Counted from the stretch's first letter, positions 46,629 to 58,732 are shown. The stretch is 64,000 bases of DNA from Cornus controversa (GCA_026545225.1 CM048845.1:57140033-57204032), one strand, 5' to 3'. Notes: a model not told the origin generated them from the sequence alone. A program made the numbers and translations.

Positions 46629-48450
46629 ATTAAGCAACATGTTATTACTTTAGATGAATGATGAAATCTTGATTTTTTGTTCTTAATTTGTGTTTAACTT
46701 ATTTTGGATGTTCCGATTAATTTTGTTGCCTTGGTTGGTATGTATTGTGTTCTGCATGACAGGTTCTTGTATCCAAGTTTGGGGGGATGGCTAATCCTTA
46801 TGGATGCTTAACTAGTTTTTGATATTTCTACCACCACGGTAATATTGTTCTATCACTTACCATATACTTTATGTTTTTGTTACACATTGAGGACAATGTG
46901 TGATTTAAGTTTGGGGGTAAGGAAGAACAATTTTGTGTTGTTATGTTTTATTTGGAAAAAAAAAATTAAAAAAAAAATAATAATAATAATATATTGGTAA
47001 TTTTTACACTATGATTTGATTTTTCTATTTTCAATGTGCAAATAATTTTTGAAAATCTTGAAGCTGCAGTATATTTTATAGATTTTATCCTATCTTTTAA
47101 TTAGAATAAATTTCATGAATTTTAAAACTCAGAACAATATTATTCACGATAGCCCTTCGATATAATTTGAAATTGATGAGTGATTGCATGTTAGAAATCT
47201 GAAGAATAAAAGTGGAGATTTAACCCAGTGAGCTTTTGTGATATTCTTATTATTTTGAGGGTTAAAAGGTTAAATTCTAAAATTTTCATTGAGTTCGCAT
47301 AATTTGTTGATCGGTCTCATTATTTTTTTCTTTTGATCAAATATTGGGAATTTTATACCACACTATCTTTTAAGTTCATACTTGTTGAAGAATTATACTA
47401 ATCCTTGAGAAATGATTTTAGGCCATCTTTGGATATTTTTTAGCCTTTAAATTTCTTTTCTTGGTAATGCAATACCACTAGTGAACCCGTTGAGCTTTAG
47501 CTAACCTTCATTTCATAACCCTTTTATCAAAGTGTTTCGGAATCGATTTGATCAATAGATAAAAAAAAAAAAAGAAAAAAAGAAAAAAAATAGAAAAAGA
47601 AAAGTGAAGAAAAGAAGGTATGGATTTGTTGAAGAAGTGTATACAAAAAGAATTAATTGACAAAAGTAAGAAGAAGTTGAATGCAATGTGCTCTAAGGAA
47701 TTGACTTTTCCCAAGCATTCTCGAATACACATTTCAATTTCACCATCACCTCTTTATCCTCTTTTTACCTAACATTACATCCTAGTAAAAGCCCTATTTG
47801 ATCTCAAGGATGGTATGGTTCTAAAACAGTCATGACTGAGCTATAGTGTTGTGATATAAATTCTTAATGTTTGATATCCCTTTCATGAGACTACATATTC
47901 CTTTATGTATATGCGGTCCTTCAGATGAATCATATGTGAGATAATTTGCACTTGTTTACATTATTCTTCTCATATATACTTGAGTGAAAAATTAGCCAAT
48001 CTCTGAGTACTTTATTTTGAGTGAAATATCATATGTGAGATTTGAGATCAAAGCTAATTTTCTAAAGAAATCTGGACTGCAGTCGCTTTTAATTTGAGAA
48101 TTATATTTTCAGGCTATATTCACACACACACTCTGAGTTAATAATAGTAATGAAATTTTCTAATTTTTGGATAGTATTGAATCTTTCAACCTTTATTACA
48201 CACTGAAGTGGATTGAATAAAGTATTCTTGCCAGTTGCACATTAAATGGAGAAAATTTTATTGAGTATAATTATTATCACTTGATGTTTGTGGGTAACAT
48301 ATCTGTTAAACCCTCACGAGACTTCACTCGTCCACTAGGGATGCCTAGGGGTTTAAAAGGCTTGTTGCATTTGCTAAATGCAATCGTATTTCTCATGAAA
48401 GAGGAAAGTTGTTTTATTTTTCTTGTTGTGTATTGCTAAGGGACTAGCAA
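46629..48450 (+). other. Athila 3' noncoding region
   Basis: About 1.8 kb with no gene. It carries two internal purine tracts, AAGTTTGGGGGGAT (46775-46788) and AAGTTTGGGGGTAAGG (46907-46922), an A-rich and TAA-rich stretch (46958-46993) and another A-rich run (47560-47605). Confidence 0.6.
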
Positions 48451-48453
48451 TAT

Positions 48454-48468
48454 GTAAGTTTGGGGGTG
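48454..48468 (+). promoter_or_regulatory. Athila polypurine tract
   Basis: TAAGTTTGGGGGTG directly before the 3' LTR. The same core occurs at 44594, 46775 and 46907. Confidence 0.85.
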
Positions 48469-50041
48469 TGATAAGCACAGAATGTTGTGCATTCGGTCCT
48501 TCTAATTTACATATGTTAATCCTTTAATTATATTTATATTAGTATTTTTATAGTTTTATTCTGTTTTTGTCATTTTCAGATCCTTAGATGAAATAGTGGT
48601 TAATTCCATGGTTCTTGGGCTTTCAATGAGGCTTACATAAGAAGAAGAAATTGCCATTAGTTTGGGCCAAATTCCAATGATGAGTCCATGGATTGGGCCA
48701 AGCTATATTGAAGATTTAATGCAAAAGGGGCTAAAAATCTGAATTGGTTCATTCATTGGGTCAAGTACAAGTGCAAGACTAATCTCAAGCCCAAAATTCG
48801 TTCAAAATTCTAATCTGCTCACTGTTTGTATTTTGACCATAACTTCATGCTCCAAACTCCAATTAAGGTGATTTTTGCAGCTATGGAAAGATAAAAGAGA
48901 GTTCTAAATACATTTAGTTTTGAGAAATCTCTAAATATGACATCTTGGTGGTTGAAAGTGGCCAAAATAGTAGGATAAATATTCTGGGCAGATTTTTCTT
49001 TGGTTGCTTTGAAAATTTTGTGACAAGTGACCAATGAGATGACAAGCAACCACCTCACTCAATTAATTCACCAAAGTGCTATACACATGGAGGGAGATGA
49101 TCCAATTCTTCTAAAATGGAGTACATATGGAGCTATTTAGGCCATAGGATGAGTTTTAGTGAAAGAAGTGGTGGACACTCATATTGCACTAACTTTGGCT
49201 ATAAATGGAGGGGAATTGAGTAGTGTAGGGAAGAGAAGTGAGTGGAAATATTCTGCACACATATAGAAATATGAAGTATTCTTCAACTATGAAGACTTGT
49301 AAGTTAGCCATGAGGAGCTAAAACTCTTCCTAGGGCATTGATGTAGCCCTAGCCAAGCATCAATGGTATGATAATAATATTTTTATTTGGGATTGTTATA
49401 TATGTATAATAAGTTGTATAACTTTGAGGATTACATTTGTAATTGAAGTATAAAGTTATGTTTAATCTTGACTTCATTCTTCTCTTATCTTATAAAGTAT
49501 GAAAGTTATACAATAATTTTATTAGAACATAAATTCATTAGATTTGATAATTCATGCTTAAGGAAGATGAATCGTTCTACACTTTTAATTTCATGTTATG
49601 TCTTTTATTTAAGTAGTTAGGTAGACGATTCATGCTAACTAGAGATGAATTATTCTTATCTTTTGATTTATGTATTTTCTTGAAGATATCATGGTGGTAT
49701 GTGATAAATTCCATGAATCATGATTATACATATGTAACTTTCTCAAGTTGGAATACATTCTTCCATTGATGTGAGGCTAGTGGTGAAATCAATACCCTAG
49801 TCCCTCTTATATTTATCAATTCAAACTTTAACTAGTGCCATTTATTTTATGTTAAACAAATACCAAAAATATCAACCTCTCTTTCAATGAATCAAATGAG
49901 ACTAATTTAATCACATTCTCTGTGGGATCGACACCTTCACAAGAGCCCTATCTTACAAAGATTCGTGCTATTGCGAGTGGTTTATTAAGAATTGGACAAG
50001 AATTATTTTGGTAAAACAAAATACCCTTTCCAAGCACAACA
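48469..50041 (+). repeat. 3' LTR of Athila
   Basis: 1,573 bp, with TATAAATGG at 49200-49208. Differences from the 5' LTR seen by eye are few and mostly transitions. Confidence 0.95.
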
Positions 50042-50046
50042 ATAGG

Positions 50047-51897
50047 ATATTAGCTCCACCATGATAGAGTGCGAAGTGGAGGAGCTGGCGACTTTGTATT
50101 CTTTTTCGAAGGGGGTCGTGGCTAGGGTTCCCCTGCCTGCGGAGAGGGTGTACTCTGTCTGCCCCGGGGAGACATGTTTCTACGAAGGTCATTTTTTCTC
50201 ACGGCTTTAATTTCCTATCCCGGACTTTGCCAAAGAGTTACTCCGGGTAATTAATCTCTACCCCTCTCAACTTATGCCCAACTCTTGGCATATTATTATG
50301 GCCACTCTGGTGTTGTGGAAATCTTCCAAACTCACTTCTCAACCTACTATTGATGAGTTCCTTTCCTATTACACCCTTCTAAAGAGCAAAGACTGGTGCC
50401 ACATACAAAGCCTGTCTCGCGGCGCAGGGGGCCTGGCCAGAGGTTTGGTGATTCTTGACGATATCTAGCGGATAAAAAATTGGAAAAAACATTTCTTTTT
50501 CGTTTCAGGAAATTGGGAGCACCCTCCCTTCCGCATCCCTCGTACCTAGACTACTAGGAGCATGGCAAGTGAGCTCTTTCTACTTCCTAATTTATATATA
50601 TATATATTACCCATGCTATTGCCACTTTTCCTTTTCCATACTTCATGTAGACTTATTTTCATCTTCCAGCTGCTAGGATCGAGCCGACTGTGAGTAGCGA
50701 AGAAGAAGACATATTGGACATTATTTTTGAGCTCCCAATGAGAGACGCGATGGTCTTGACCTTGAACGAGGGGTTGAGTACGTTAGGCTATCCTGTTTGT
50801 ATGGCTAGAAATAGGCGAGGTAACCTAATGTTTTTTATCTTCCTTCCTTTCTCCTTTAATGAATCGTGTAACATGGTTTTGTGCTTAAACTCACAGGATC
50901 GCGGAGGAGCCCAGACAAAGACATTCTCACGTTAGCAAAGGGAAAAGGTGTTGAATTGTCTTCCTTCCCCTCTACTAAAAAAAAACCACGGAGGCCCGTG
51001 ATTATCAGGAGTACTGGTCCACCTGAAAGTGCAAGTGAGGACTTGTCTTCCCCACCTTCCATTGGGTACTCAACCCCGGCTATGAGTGCTCCGATTCTGA
51101 GCCCCGCCCCATTTGGGGTGCCTCCTACCCAGTTGTTCGCGGGTGGTTTCCTACCGGACCCAAGCATATTCGAGGTACCAGCAACACAACTCTTTGGCTG
51201 TGGTAGTTGTTCGCACGTGTCTTTTTCTCCCACTACCAGTCACACCAGGCTGCTGACCCCTACTACCAGCCACACTGGATCGCTATTGTCCGATACAGCA
51301 TTTGCTATAAAAAGAGCCGGGGAGTTTGTTCTTTCGGGCGATCTTAAGAAAGTGAATGCCATTGCCTCTTCTTCCTCTGCTGAATATCTGCTAGCTAATA
51401 TGGCTAAGGTGTGTCCCTTCTCCTCATGTTATACTTGAGTTCTCCCTTTCCTTCTCTTCTTTAAAGCGTATTCTTTCTCGTATGCTAAGCAAGGATTGAC
51501 TATTGCCCATGGCCTTTCCAATCGCCTCTTATGGACGGAGGAGGAACTAGAGAAGCAGAGAACCGCTTTTGCCACAGAACGTGCTTCCTTTGTCAGTGAG
51601 CGCACTACCTTCAACTCAGAGCTTGAGACCCTTTGTGCTTCTCACGCTTCACGCGATGAGGAGATAGACACCCTTAACTCTCAGCTCAAATATAAACAGG
51701 AGGAGATGGCTTGGTGGAATGCTGACCTACCCGGAATTAAAAAATTAGTTGTTGAGCATTTCAAGGATTCGCCTGATTTTGATAAGGCCCTCAATCAGTC
51801 ATATATCGACGGGTTTGAGTATTTTTGGGAGGTGGCACAGGATCAATGGCCCGATATGAATTTTTTCGACTTACAACTTGGAGACCCCGACTCTTGA
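50047..51897 (+). pseudogene. Antisense, intron-containing gene of the Tat element (gypsy-type transposon domain)
   Basis: On the strand opposite Tat pol. The first part (50062-50565) has the features of the plant 'putative gypsy type transposon' domain (PF04195): PNSWHIIMATLVLWK and a downstream WKKHFFFVSGNWEHPPFR block, with three in-frame stops, two probably from TGG codons. Later exons read 50670-50819, 50897-51408 and 51490-51897. Introns 50820-50896 and 51409-51489 are GT..AG and keep frame; the earlier one (about 50566-50669) has lost a canonical donor. The third exon is Pro/Ser-rich and the last is a coiled coil (TEEELEKQRTAFATERASF). The protein's role is unknown. Its amino terminus and TATA box are at 35756-35968, across Athila. 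Confidence 0.68.
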
Positions 51898-52099
51898 TTT
51901 GGTGTCTTTTCTTTTGGTATCATGTAATGCTCCTCTTTCGTGGAGGTTCCCTGTATCTTTCTATTTTAATCAATGAAAAATTATCTATTTCTTTTTTATT
52001 AAAATATGGTTTGCTTTGTGGAGATAATTCTCGCAGCTCAAAGGTTTATTTAGGTATGTTCACATACATTCTTGGAATTTTAACCCATTCTGCCTTTAT
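51898..52099. other. Spacer after the antisense gene
   Basis: Contains AATGAAAAATTATC-type AT-rich sequence and a possible polyadenylation region for the plus-strand gene. No ORF. Confidence 0.4.
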
Positions 52100-52570
52100 C
52101 ATAAAAGGCCCTCCATGGAGGCGTGTTCTTGTAGGGTAGTGTTTTTCTCCGGATTAATCCATCCCACCTTTTTCATCAAAGGCCCTCCGTGGAGGTGTGT
52201 CCCCGTAAGGTAGTGTTTTTCTCGGGATTAATCCATCCCGCCTTTTTCTTCAAAGGCCCTCCGTGGAGGTGTGTCCCCGTAGGGTAGTGTTTTTCTCGGG
52301 ATTAATCCATCTTGCCTTTTTCTTCAAAGGCCCTCCGTGGAGGTGTGTCCCCTTAAGGTTTTACCCCGTAGGGTAGTGTTTTTTTTTCTTGGGATTAATC
52401 CATCCCGCCTTTTTCTTCAAAGGCCCTCCGTGGAGGTGTGTCCCCGTAGGGTTTTGCCCCCACAAGGTAGTGTTTTTTTTTTCTCGGGATTAATCCCTCC
52501 CGCATTTTTCTTCAAAGGCCCTCCGTGGAGGTGTGTTCCCCTAGGGTTTTGCCCCCGTAGGGTTTTTGTA
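52100..52570. repeat. Minisatellite in the Tat 3' region, about 6 units
   Basis: Units around AAAGGCCCTCCGTGGAGGTG followed by GTAGTGTTTTT and GGATTAATCCATCCCGC begin at about 52104, 52178, 52251, 52326, 52419 and 52515. The last two spacings are longer because an extra CCCCGTAGGGTTTTGCCC piece was added. CCTCCGTGGAGG is itself palindromic. Confidence 0.9.
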
Positions 52571-52829
52571 TTCCGAACATAACAGCACGCTTTGAAATGA
52601 ATAACACTTTCCATTAACATTCTATAATAAAATTTACAAAAGAAAAATAGAACTGGACTTGCAACAGGAGTCCTGTTTTGAGGGTTGGCCATAAAACCAA
52701 CCTATGAAATAACACCTGAGCCTTGGCAATAAAGCCGACCTCTACAATAATACTTGCTGACTGTAGATGCAAGCTAAAAATAAAGAAGATGAGACGAAAA
52801 CTTACCAAAAAATAAGTCATGAAAAAGAG

Positions 52830-54084
52830 TCTTCACTGATAGAACTTCCTCAAATGCTCAGTGTTCCAAGGATGGGCCAACTGCTTTCCTTCTAAGGTTT
52901 TCAACCAATAGGTGCCTTGCCTTTGAGTTCTGATGACTCTATACGGGCCCTCCCAATTAGGAGCCAGTTTTCCAGTGTCGTGGGGTTTAGTGGCTTGAGT
53001 GACTTTATGTAGGACTAAATCACCAAGTTGAAAACTCCTTTGCTTGACCCTGGTGTTGTAGTACCAGGACATGGCCTGCTGGTACGCGGCCATCCGTACC
53101 TACGCTTCCTCCCTTTTCTCATCAATAAAGTCGACATTGGCTCTTAATTCCTCCTCATTATGAATGGGGTCATAATGTCTGGCCCAATGACTTGTCACCG
53201 CTCCTATTTCGACAGGAAGAACCGTTTTGCTTCCAAAAGTTAAGAAGTAGGGTGTCTCCCCTGTGGGGACTTTGGCAATGGTCTTGTAGGCCCATAAACG
53301 TTTGGCAGCAGCTCTAGCCATGCTTCTTTGGAGTCATCCAGGCATTTCTTGATCATTTTAAATATCATCCTATTGGCCACTTCAGCCTACCCATTGGCAT
53401 GTGGGTGGCTTGGTGAGGAATATCGATGGTTTATGTCGTGCTCAGTGCAAAAATTTTGGAATCGTTGGCTTTCGAATTGCTTTGCATTATCCATGATAAT
53501 GACCTTTGGAACACCAAACCTGCATATGATTAATTTCCACATGAAATTGATGACATTCCTTTCCCCAATCGTAGCTAAGGGCTCGGCTTCCACCCACTTT
53601 GTGAAGTAGTCAACTGCTACAATTACAAATTTTGTCTGCCCCTTTCCCATGGGTGGAGGGCCAACAAAATCCATTCCCCATTGGGTGAAAGGCCACGGGG
53701 CCACTATCGGTGTCAGCTCTTCTGGAGGCTGCCTCGGGATGTTGGTGAAGCGCTGGCACTTTTCGCATTTCTTGACAAAGTTTAGTGCGACCTGCTGCAT
53801 AGAAGGCCAATAGTATCCCTAGCTCCATATTGCTCTTTGTGGATTTCCTTCATGACATGCTGAGTTTCTCCTGTCGATACGCATCTTAGGTATGGCAAGG
53901 AGACTCCCCTTTTGTATAGGATTTTGTCGATCAGGGTGTACCTAGATGCTCTGTTGGATAGTAGTTCACCATCCCTTATGTATCTGACAATCGGATCTTG
54001 CCATTCCATGCCTTGGGTGACTTGGTTCACTTTGCATGATGTTGCTTCCGTTATACTCGGGTGGTCCATGCGCTCTACAAGCAC
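52830..54084 (-). pseudogene. Tat integrase
   Basis: Fragments in order on the minus strand: zinc-finger Cys pair CEKCQRFTNIPRQP near 53755, catalytic Asp in WGMDFVGPPP near 53680, second Asp in IIMDNAKQFES near 53485, SPSHPHANG near 53400, then RLWAYKTIAKVPTGETPYFL (53290-53235) and the C-terminal GDLVLHKVTQATKPHD with WEGPYRVIR, ending HLRKFYQ at 52833. Stops and shifts separate the fragments. It would insert Tat cDNA; this copy is inactive. Confidence 0.83.
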
Positions 54085-55900
54085 CCCCCTTCGGCAGCCT
54101 CTTGTGCTGTAGCCAATTAAACGAGAGCATCCACGTTAGAATTTTCACTATGGGGGACCCGCGTGATTGAAAACCTCTGGAAGTGGGTAACCAGCTCTTG
54201 TACTTTTTGTAGGTAAGATTTCATCCTTGTTCCCTTTGCCTCGTATTCTGCACTGACCTGTCGGGCAATCAGTTGGGAGTCGATATAAGCTTTTAACTAC
54301 CGTACCTTGAGAACACCAACTAATTTCAACCCCGCAATCAAGGCTTCGTATTCAGCCTCATTGTTTGTTACCTTGAACCCGAATTGCTGGACATAGTTGA
54401 ACGTTTCCCTTACTAGAGATCTGATTAGTATCCCTGCACTACTGGCTTGTGCGTTCAATGACCTATCCACAAATAATTACCACGTGCAATATGGGTCCAT
54501 TAGGTCCTCTTTGTCTTGTTGGACTGGGCTCTTCATCTCTCCCTGTTGAACCTACTCTTCTTCCCGGGGGTATGTAAATTCAATTATAAAATCCGCTACC
54601 ACTTGGCCTTTGATAGCTGATCTCGACGGATGTCAAGTTCTCCTAGTTCCATTGACCACTTCACAAGCCGTCCAGAGGTTTTGGGTTTGAAAAAGACTTG
54701 TCGGAGTGGTTGATCAGTTAGTACCACAATAGTGTGCTCTTGGAATTATGGCCTGAGTTTCCTGGCCGTCGTAACCAAGACGAATGCTAGTTTTTCTATA
54801 GAGGGATACCTTTATTCCGCTCCCCGGAGCACCCTACTGGTATAATAAACTGGCCTTTGCACTCCCTCTTCTTTCCGTAACAATGCAGAACTGACTGCTA
54901 CAAAGGAGACAGCCAAGTATAAGTACAATTCCTCTCCTACACGCACGCATGATAAGAGCGGGGGCGAGCTAAGGTACTACTTTAGCTCACTCAAGGCCTG
55001 TTCACATTCTAGAGTCCACTCAAAGGCCCGCTTAAGGATCCAAAAAAATAGGAGACACCTATCTGTAGAACGGGAGATTAACCGGCTTCATGCTGCCACC
55101 TTTCCTGTCAGCCTTTGGACTTCTTTAATGGTTCGGGGTGATCTTGTATCCAGGATGGCTTGTACCTTCTGTGGGTTAGCTTCTATCCCCCTTTTACTGA
55201 CTAGATAGCCCAGGAACTTCCCGGAGGATACCCCAAAGGCACATTTGCTAGGATTGAGCTTCATTATATACCTTCGAAAGACATCAAAGACTTCCTATAA
55301 ATTAACCAAGTGGCTGGCAGCCCTCTAGCTTTTGACGAGCATGTCATCAACATACACCTCCATATTCCTGCCAATTTGCTCTTTGAACATTCTATTCACT
55401 AGCCTTTGATAGGTTGCGTCGGCATTCTTTAGACCGAACGGCATCACCGTATAGCAGTACAATCCCCATTATGTTATAAAGGATGTCATTTCCTGGTCTG
55501 ATGGCCACATCAGAATTTGATTATATCTTGAGTAGGCATGCATGAAGTTGAGCCGCTCGTACCCCGCCGTCCCTTCCACTAGCATGTCAATCTGGGGAAG
55601 GGGGAAGCTGTCTTTTGGACAGACTTTGTTTAGATCAGTAAAGTCGACACACGAGCGCCACTTGCCATTAGATTTTTTAACCAGTACCACGTTTGCCAAC
55701 TAGTCCGGGTAATTAGTTTCTCGTACAAAGTTGGCCTTTAATAATTTCTCTACCTCCTCAGAAATTGTCATGTTTCTTTCTGGGGCAAAGGTTCTTCTTT
55801 TCTGTCTGACTGGCTTGGCAGCGGGGTCGATATTCAGTCGATGTACGGCAATGGTTGGATCAATCCCAGGCATATCCTCATGGGACCATGTAAACACATC
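54085..55900 (-). pseudogene. Tat reverse transcriptase and RNase H
   Basis: RT begins in 55897-55700 (TWSHEDMPGIDPTIAVHRLN) and continues in 55699-55469 (SNGKWRSCVDFTDLNKVCPK). Motif A reads LNFMHAYSRYNQI: the catalytic Asp usually present there is His. The YVDDMLVK box near 55350 is intact. RNase H sequence (a LLRKEEGVQRPVYYTSR-type block near 54870) and further remains run to about 54100. The changed Asp and many stops make it non-functional. Confidence 0.8.
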
Positions 55901-55918
55901 CTCATTTGTTCTGAGAAA

Positions 55919-56515
55919 TTACACCATCTCTTCCCGAGAGGTGGGTGAAAGTGACGACCCCAAGCTCACCGTCTTTCTTGCACCCTGTTCGTTCAAGTCA
56001 ACTTCAACTAGCTCTTCCATCGGCTCTGTATGACGGACCTCCTCTTTTTCTTCTACTTCTAGCCCCTTAATGTTCAGGGTTTCTGACATCTTCCTCTCCC
56101 TTAGGGAGGTGGCATAACATTCTCGGGCGGTGGCCTGATCTCCTCTTAGTTCCTCGATACCATGCTCGGTAGGGAACCGAACGAGGAGGTGATAAGTAGA
56201 GGTCACTGCTCTCATAGCATTTGACGTGGCCCTTCCCAGAATGACATTATACGTGGTTGGGTAGTCCACCATGAAGAAAGTTACCATCTTGGTGACTTGG
56301 TTGGGGCTTGAACCAACAATGATCAGGAGGTCGATTGAACCTAAGGGAAGGAGTTTCTCCCCAGAGAAGCCTACAAGCGGAGATTGAGTAGGCTTGAGTC
56401 TATCCCTCCCAATCTTCATTTGATTAAATGCATCTACAAAAAGGATATCTGTGGAACTACCGTTGTCAATTAAAACCCCCCTAATTGTGAAATTGGCGAT
56501 AATTAATGTTACCAT
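55919..56515 (-). pseudogene. Tat protease region
   Basis: A 198-codon open segment with the active-site-like RGVLIDNGSSTDILF (D-N-G in place of the common D-S/T-G) near its start and TYNVILGRATSNAMRAV downstream, where protease flap and second conserved block lie. Then an acidic linker leads to RT. Flanking stops cut it from gag. Confidence 0.78.
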
Positions 56516-56840
56516 GAGGGCATCATCGTGGGGTTGCTGAATTTTTTTAACGTCTTCCTCTAAAAAAGTGATGATCTAGTCGTCCAACCGAGGGCACTTG
56601 GCGGGTGACTGGCTCACCTCGCCGACTTTAGAGAAATTTTTGACTTTCCTTGCATGTGCTTTGCAAGCGGAATTAGACTCTCCACCGCCTCCGATTCCTC
56701 CAGAGATGACTCTAATTTCCCTTATTGGAGGGTTTTTGTAGGTCGCACCTTCATTCACGTCCTTGTTTATGAGTCTGTGTTCTCTGCCCCCCGCCGACCA
56801 CAAATCTCCACAATTGGCCCCTTTGAATCAAACTCTCAAT

Positions 56841-58173
56841 TTATCTTTTCAAATCTATGCATTCATCAGTATCGTGGCCATGGTCCCGATGGAACCTACA
56901 ATACTTATCACGGGATCTTCTGGCCGGATCAGTTTTCAACTTTGGAGGCCATGATACTACCGGGTTATCCTGGATGTGGAGGAGGATCTGACTTATCGAT
57001 GCGTTCAATGGGGTGAAACCGAATCCACTGTCATGATGCATGGTCTTATCGTTCTATTCTTGTACACTCTATCGTACTTGGGGTTTCGTTCCTCTCTGCT
57101 AGATTGCCCTCCCCTTTTTTTGTCCACCTTTTTGTCGCTATCACCTTTTTCCCTCTGGGCCTCAAGGGCATCTTCGGCATTCATGTACTTTTGAGCTTTT
57201 ATAAGCAGTTCGGACATGCTTTTAGGGGGTGCTTAGAAACAGAGTATAGGAATTTAGAAGGCAACAGACCTCCCATGAATGCTGTTACTGCCACCTTATC
57301 ATCCAAGGCATCCACTTGTAACATTTTCCTGTTGAATCGGTTGATATAATCTCACAACGATTCTCCCTTGGTTTGCCTTACATTTAGGAGATAGGTAACA
57401 GGTTTCCTATGCCTTCGGGCAGCAATGAAATTACCAACAAATAGTTGGCTCAGCTCTCTAAAAGAACGCATAGATGCTAGTTTTAAACTGTTGAACCAGG
57501 ACCTAGCAGAGCCTTTTAAGGTAGTGGGAAAGGCTCTGCATATGATCTCGTCGGGTACCGCCTGAAGATGCATCAACGCCTTGTAAGTTTCTAAGTGATC
57601 TAGCGGGTTCTTGGTCCTATCAAAGCTTTCCACTATGGGCATCTTGAACCTGGCGGGCAGGGGATAACTCATTACCCCTATAGAGAAAGGGAGGTTGGTT
57701 TGCTGGACCAAGTCCTTTACTGTGGCAGGACCCTTCCCCCTTATGGCATAGGCCATGCTTTCTATCCTGGCTCTCAAGTCTTGCATCTCCATGTCATGAT
57801 AAGCAAGAGGCCTAGAATTTTCATGGGGTTGGCTCCCTTCGGGCGGGACTAAATGGCTGTGATTTGTCCCACCTCTCACTTAACTCTGAGCTGCATCCTC
57901 CATTGGGACTTCGCTTTCTCGCCCAATACCGTCCCCCTCAAGATTAACAGGCCTTAGGTAACTTAGCGATGACATCGGCGCCATAAGAGGGAGGCGTTGC
58001 AGAATCACCGCATTTTGTAGGAGCAACTGAGCCAGACTTTGATTTAAGTTCCGGACCTGGTGCTCCAATGCTGCGACACACCCCTGATCATTTGGGACTT
58101 CGGGGTGTATCCCCGGAAAGTCCATCTGTCCAGGAGGCTGCGTGCCTCGTTGACTTGCGGGCACGCTGGTCAC
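56841..58173 (-). pseudogene. Tat Gag
   Basis: The start is probably 58173 (MTSVPASQRGTQPPGQMDFP). The capsid-like core sits at 57879-57352 (ARFKMPIVESFDRTKNPLDHLE and FPTTLKGSARSWFNSL). A Lys/Glu-rich part lies near 57200-57020, and the zinc-knuckle-like KYCRFHRDHGHDTDECIDLK (CX2HX4HX4C) near 56900. At least two frameshifts break it. It packages the Tat RNA in intact relatives. Confidence 0.8.
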
Positions 58174-58368
58174 CGGGTCCTATCCGGTTAGAGGGTTAGT
58201 ACCAATAGGAGGGTCTTGCGTGGCTGGAGGGTCGTTTCAGGCGAGAAGGTCCTGTATTGGAGGATCGTGGCTAACAAGGGGGTCCTGTATAGCCATAGTT
58301 TCTAATCCAGAGCGTAGATGCATCATGCTTCGTGTATGATTCGAGTAGAACAGTCAAAGTTTGTGACC

Positions 58369-58387
58369 GTTCCCACAGACGGCGCTA
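58369..58387 (-). promoter_or_regulatory. Tat primer-binding site
   Basis: On the minus strand, AGCGCCGTCTGTGGGAAC lies just inside the 5' LTR. The GGCGCCGTCTGTGGGAA form is usual for Tat-lineage elements. Confidence 0.8.
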
Positions 58388-58389
58388 AC

Positions 58390-58726
58390 TGATGAAGCAA
58401 AAATTCACCTCGAGCTAGTCAAACGCCAACCTGTAAAAAAGGACAAGAGAAGAGTAGTCGAAAGGGCACCGGCATGGTACCAGCCGATTACGCACCGACG
58501 ATCAAGTCAGAAATCGGAAGGGCTTCTAAAGCTGTCAAGGAATTCTGAGGGTATTAATTACGTACCTTGGTATATGAATTGTCCGGTATTTATAGCGACC
58601 AAGCGACATATGTGTCCTAGTAAAACTCTACCTCCTCAACTTCCTTTTCTCACTTGGGGTTAACCATCCCTGGTCAAAGTTTTCTCCTCTTCCACGTCAC
58701 ATGTCTCGTATTAGGAGTCAACCACC

Positions 58727-58732
<6 letters not shown>
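58390..58732 (-). repeat. 5' LTR of the Tat-type element
   Basis: 343 bp, TGATGAAGC..CCCCATCA. The TATA-like CTATAAATACC on the minus strand is at 58585-58595. Confidence 0.9.

Larger units (their letters stand above)
35965..50046 (+). mobile_element. Athila-type Ty3/gypsy retrotransposon, young, with cargo genes
   Basis: The element spans 35970-50041 (14,072 bp) on the plus strand. Two 1,573-bp LTRs start TGATAAGCACAG and end AAGCACAACA. The flanks are CTAGG and ATAGG (4 of 5 identical, an imperfect TSD). The PBS at 37548 matches tRNA-Asp, gag-protease and pol are open, and a purine tract touches the 3' LTR. I counted roughly a dozen differences between the LTRs, nearly all transitions, indicating recent insertion. 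Between pol and the 3' LTR lies about 4.6 kb with extra ORFs, including a LOB-domain gene. Confidence 0.93.

Noticed and set aside
35970..50041. The 1.57-kb repeat pair as a segmental duplication
   Set aside because: TG..CA ends, adjacent tRNA-Asp PBS, purine tract and gag/pol between them show that they are LTRs.
50856..51233. Minus-strand 125-residue frame
   Set aside because: It is the shadow of the plus-strand Pro/Ser-rich exon of the antisense Tat gene, and has no Tat-like domain.
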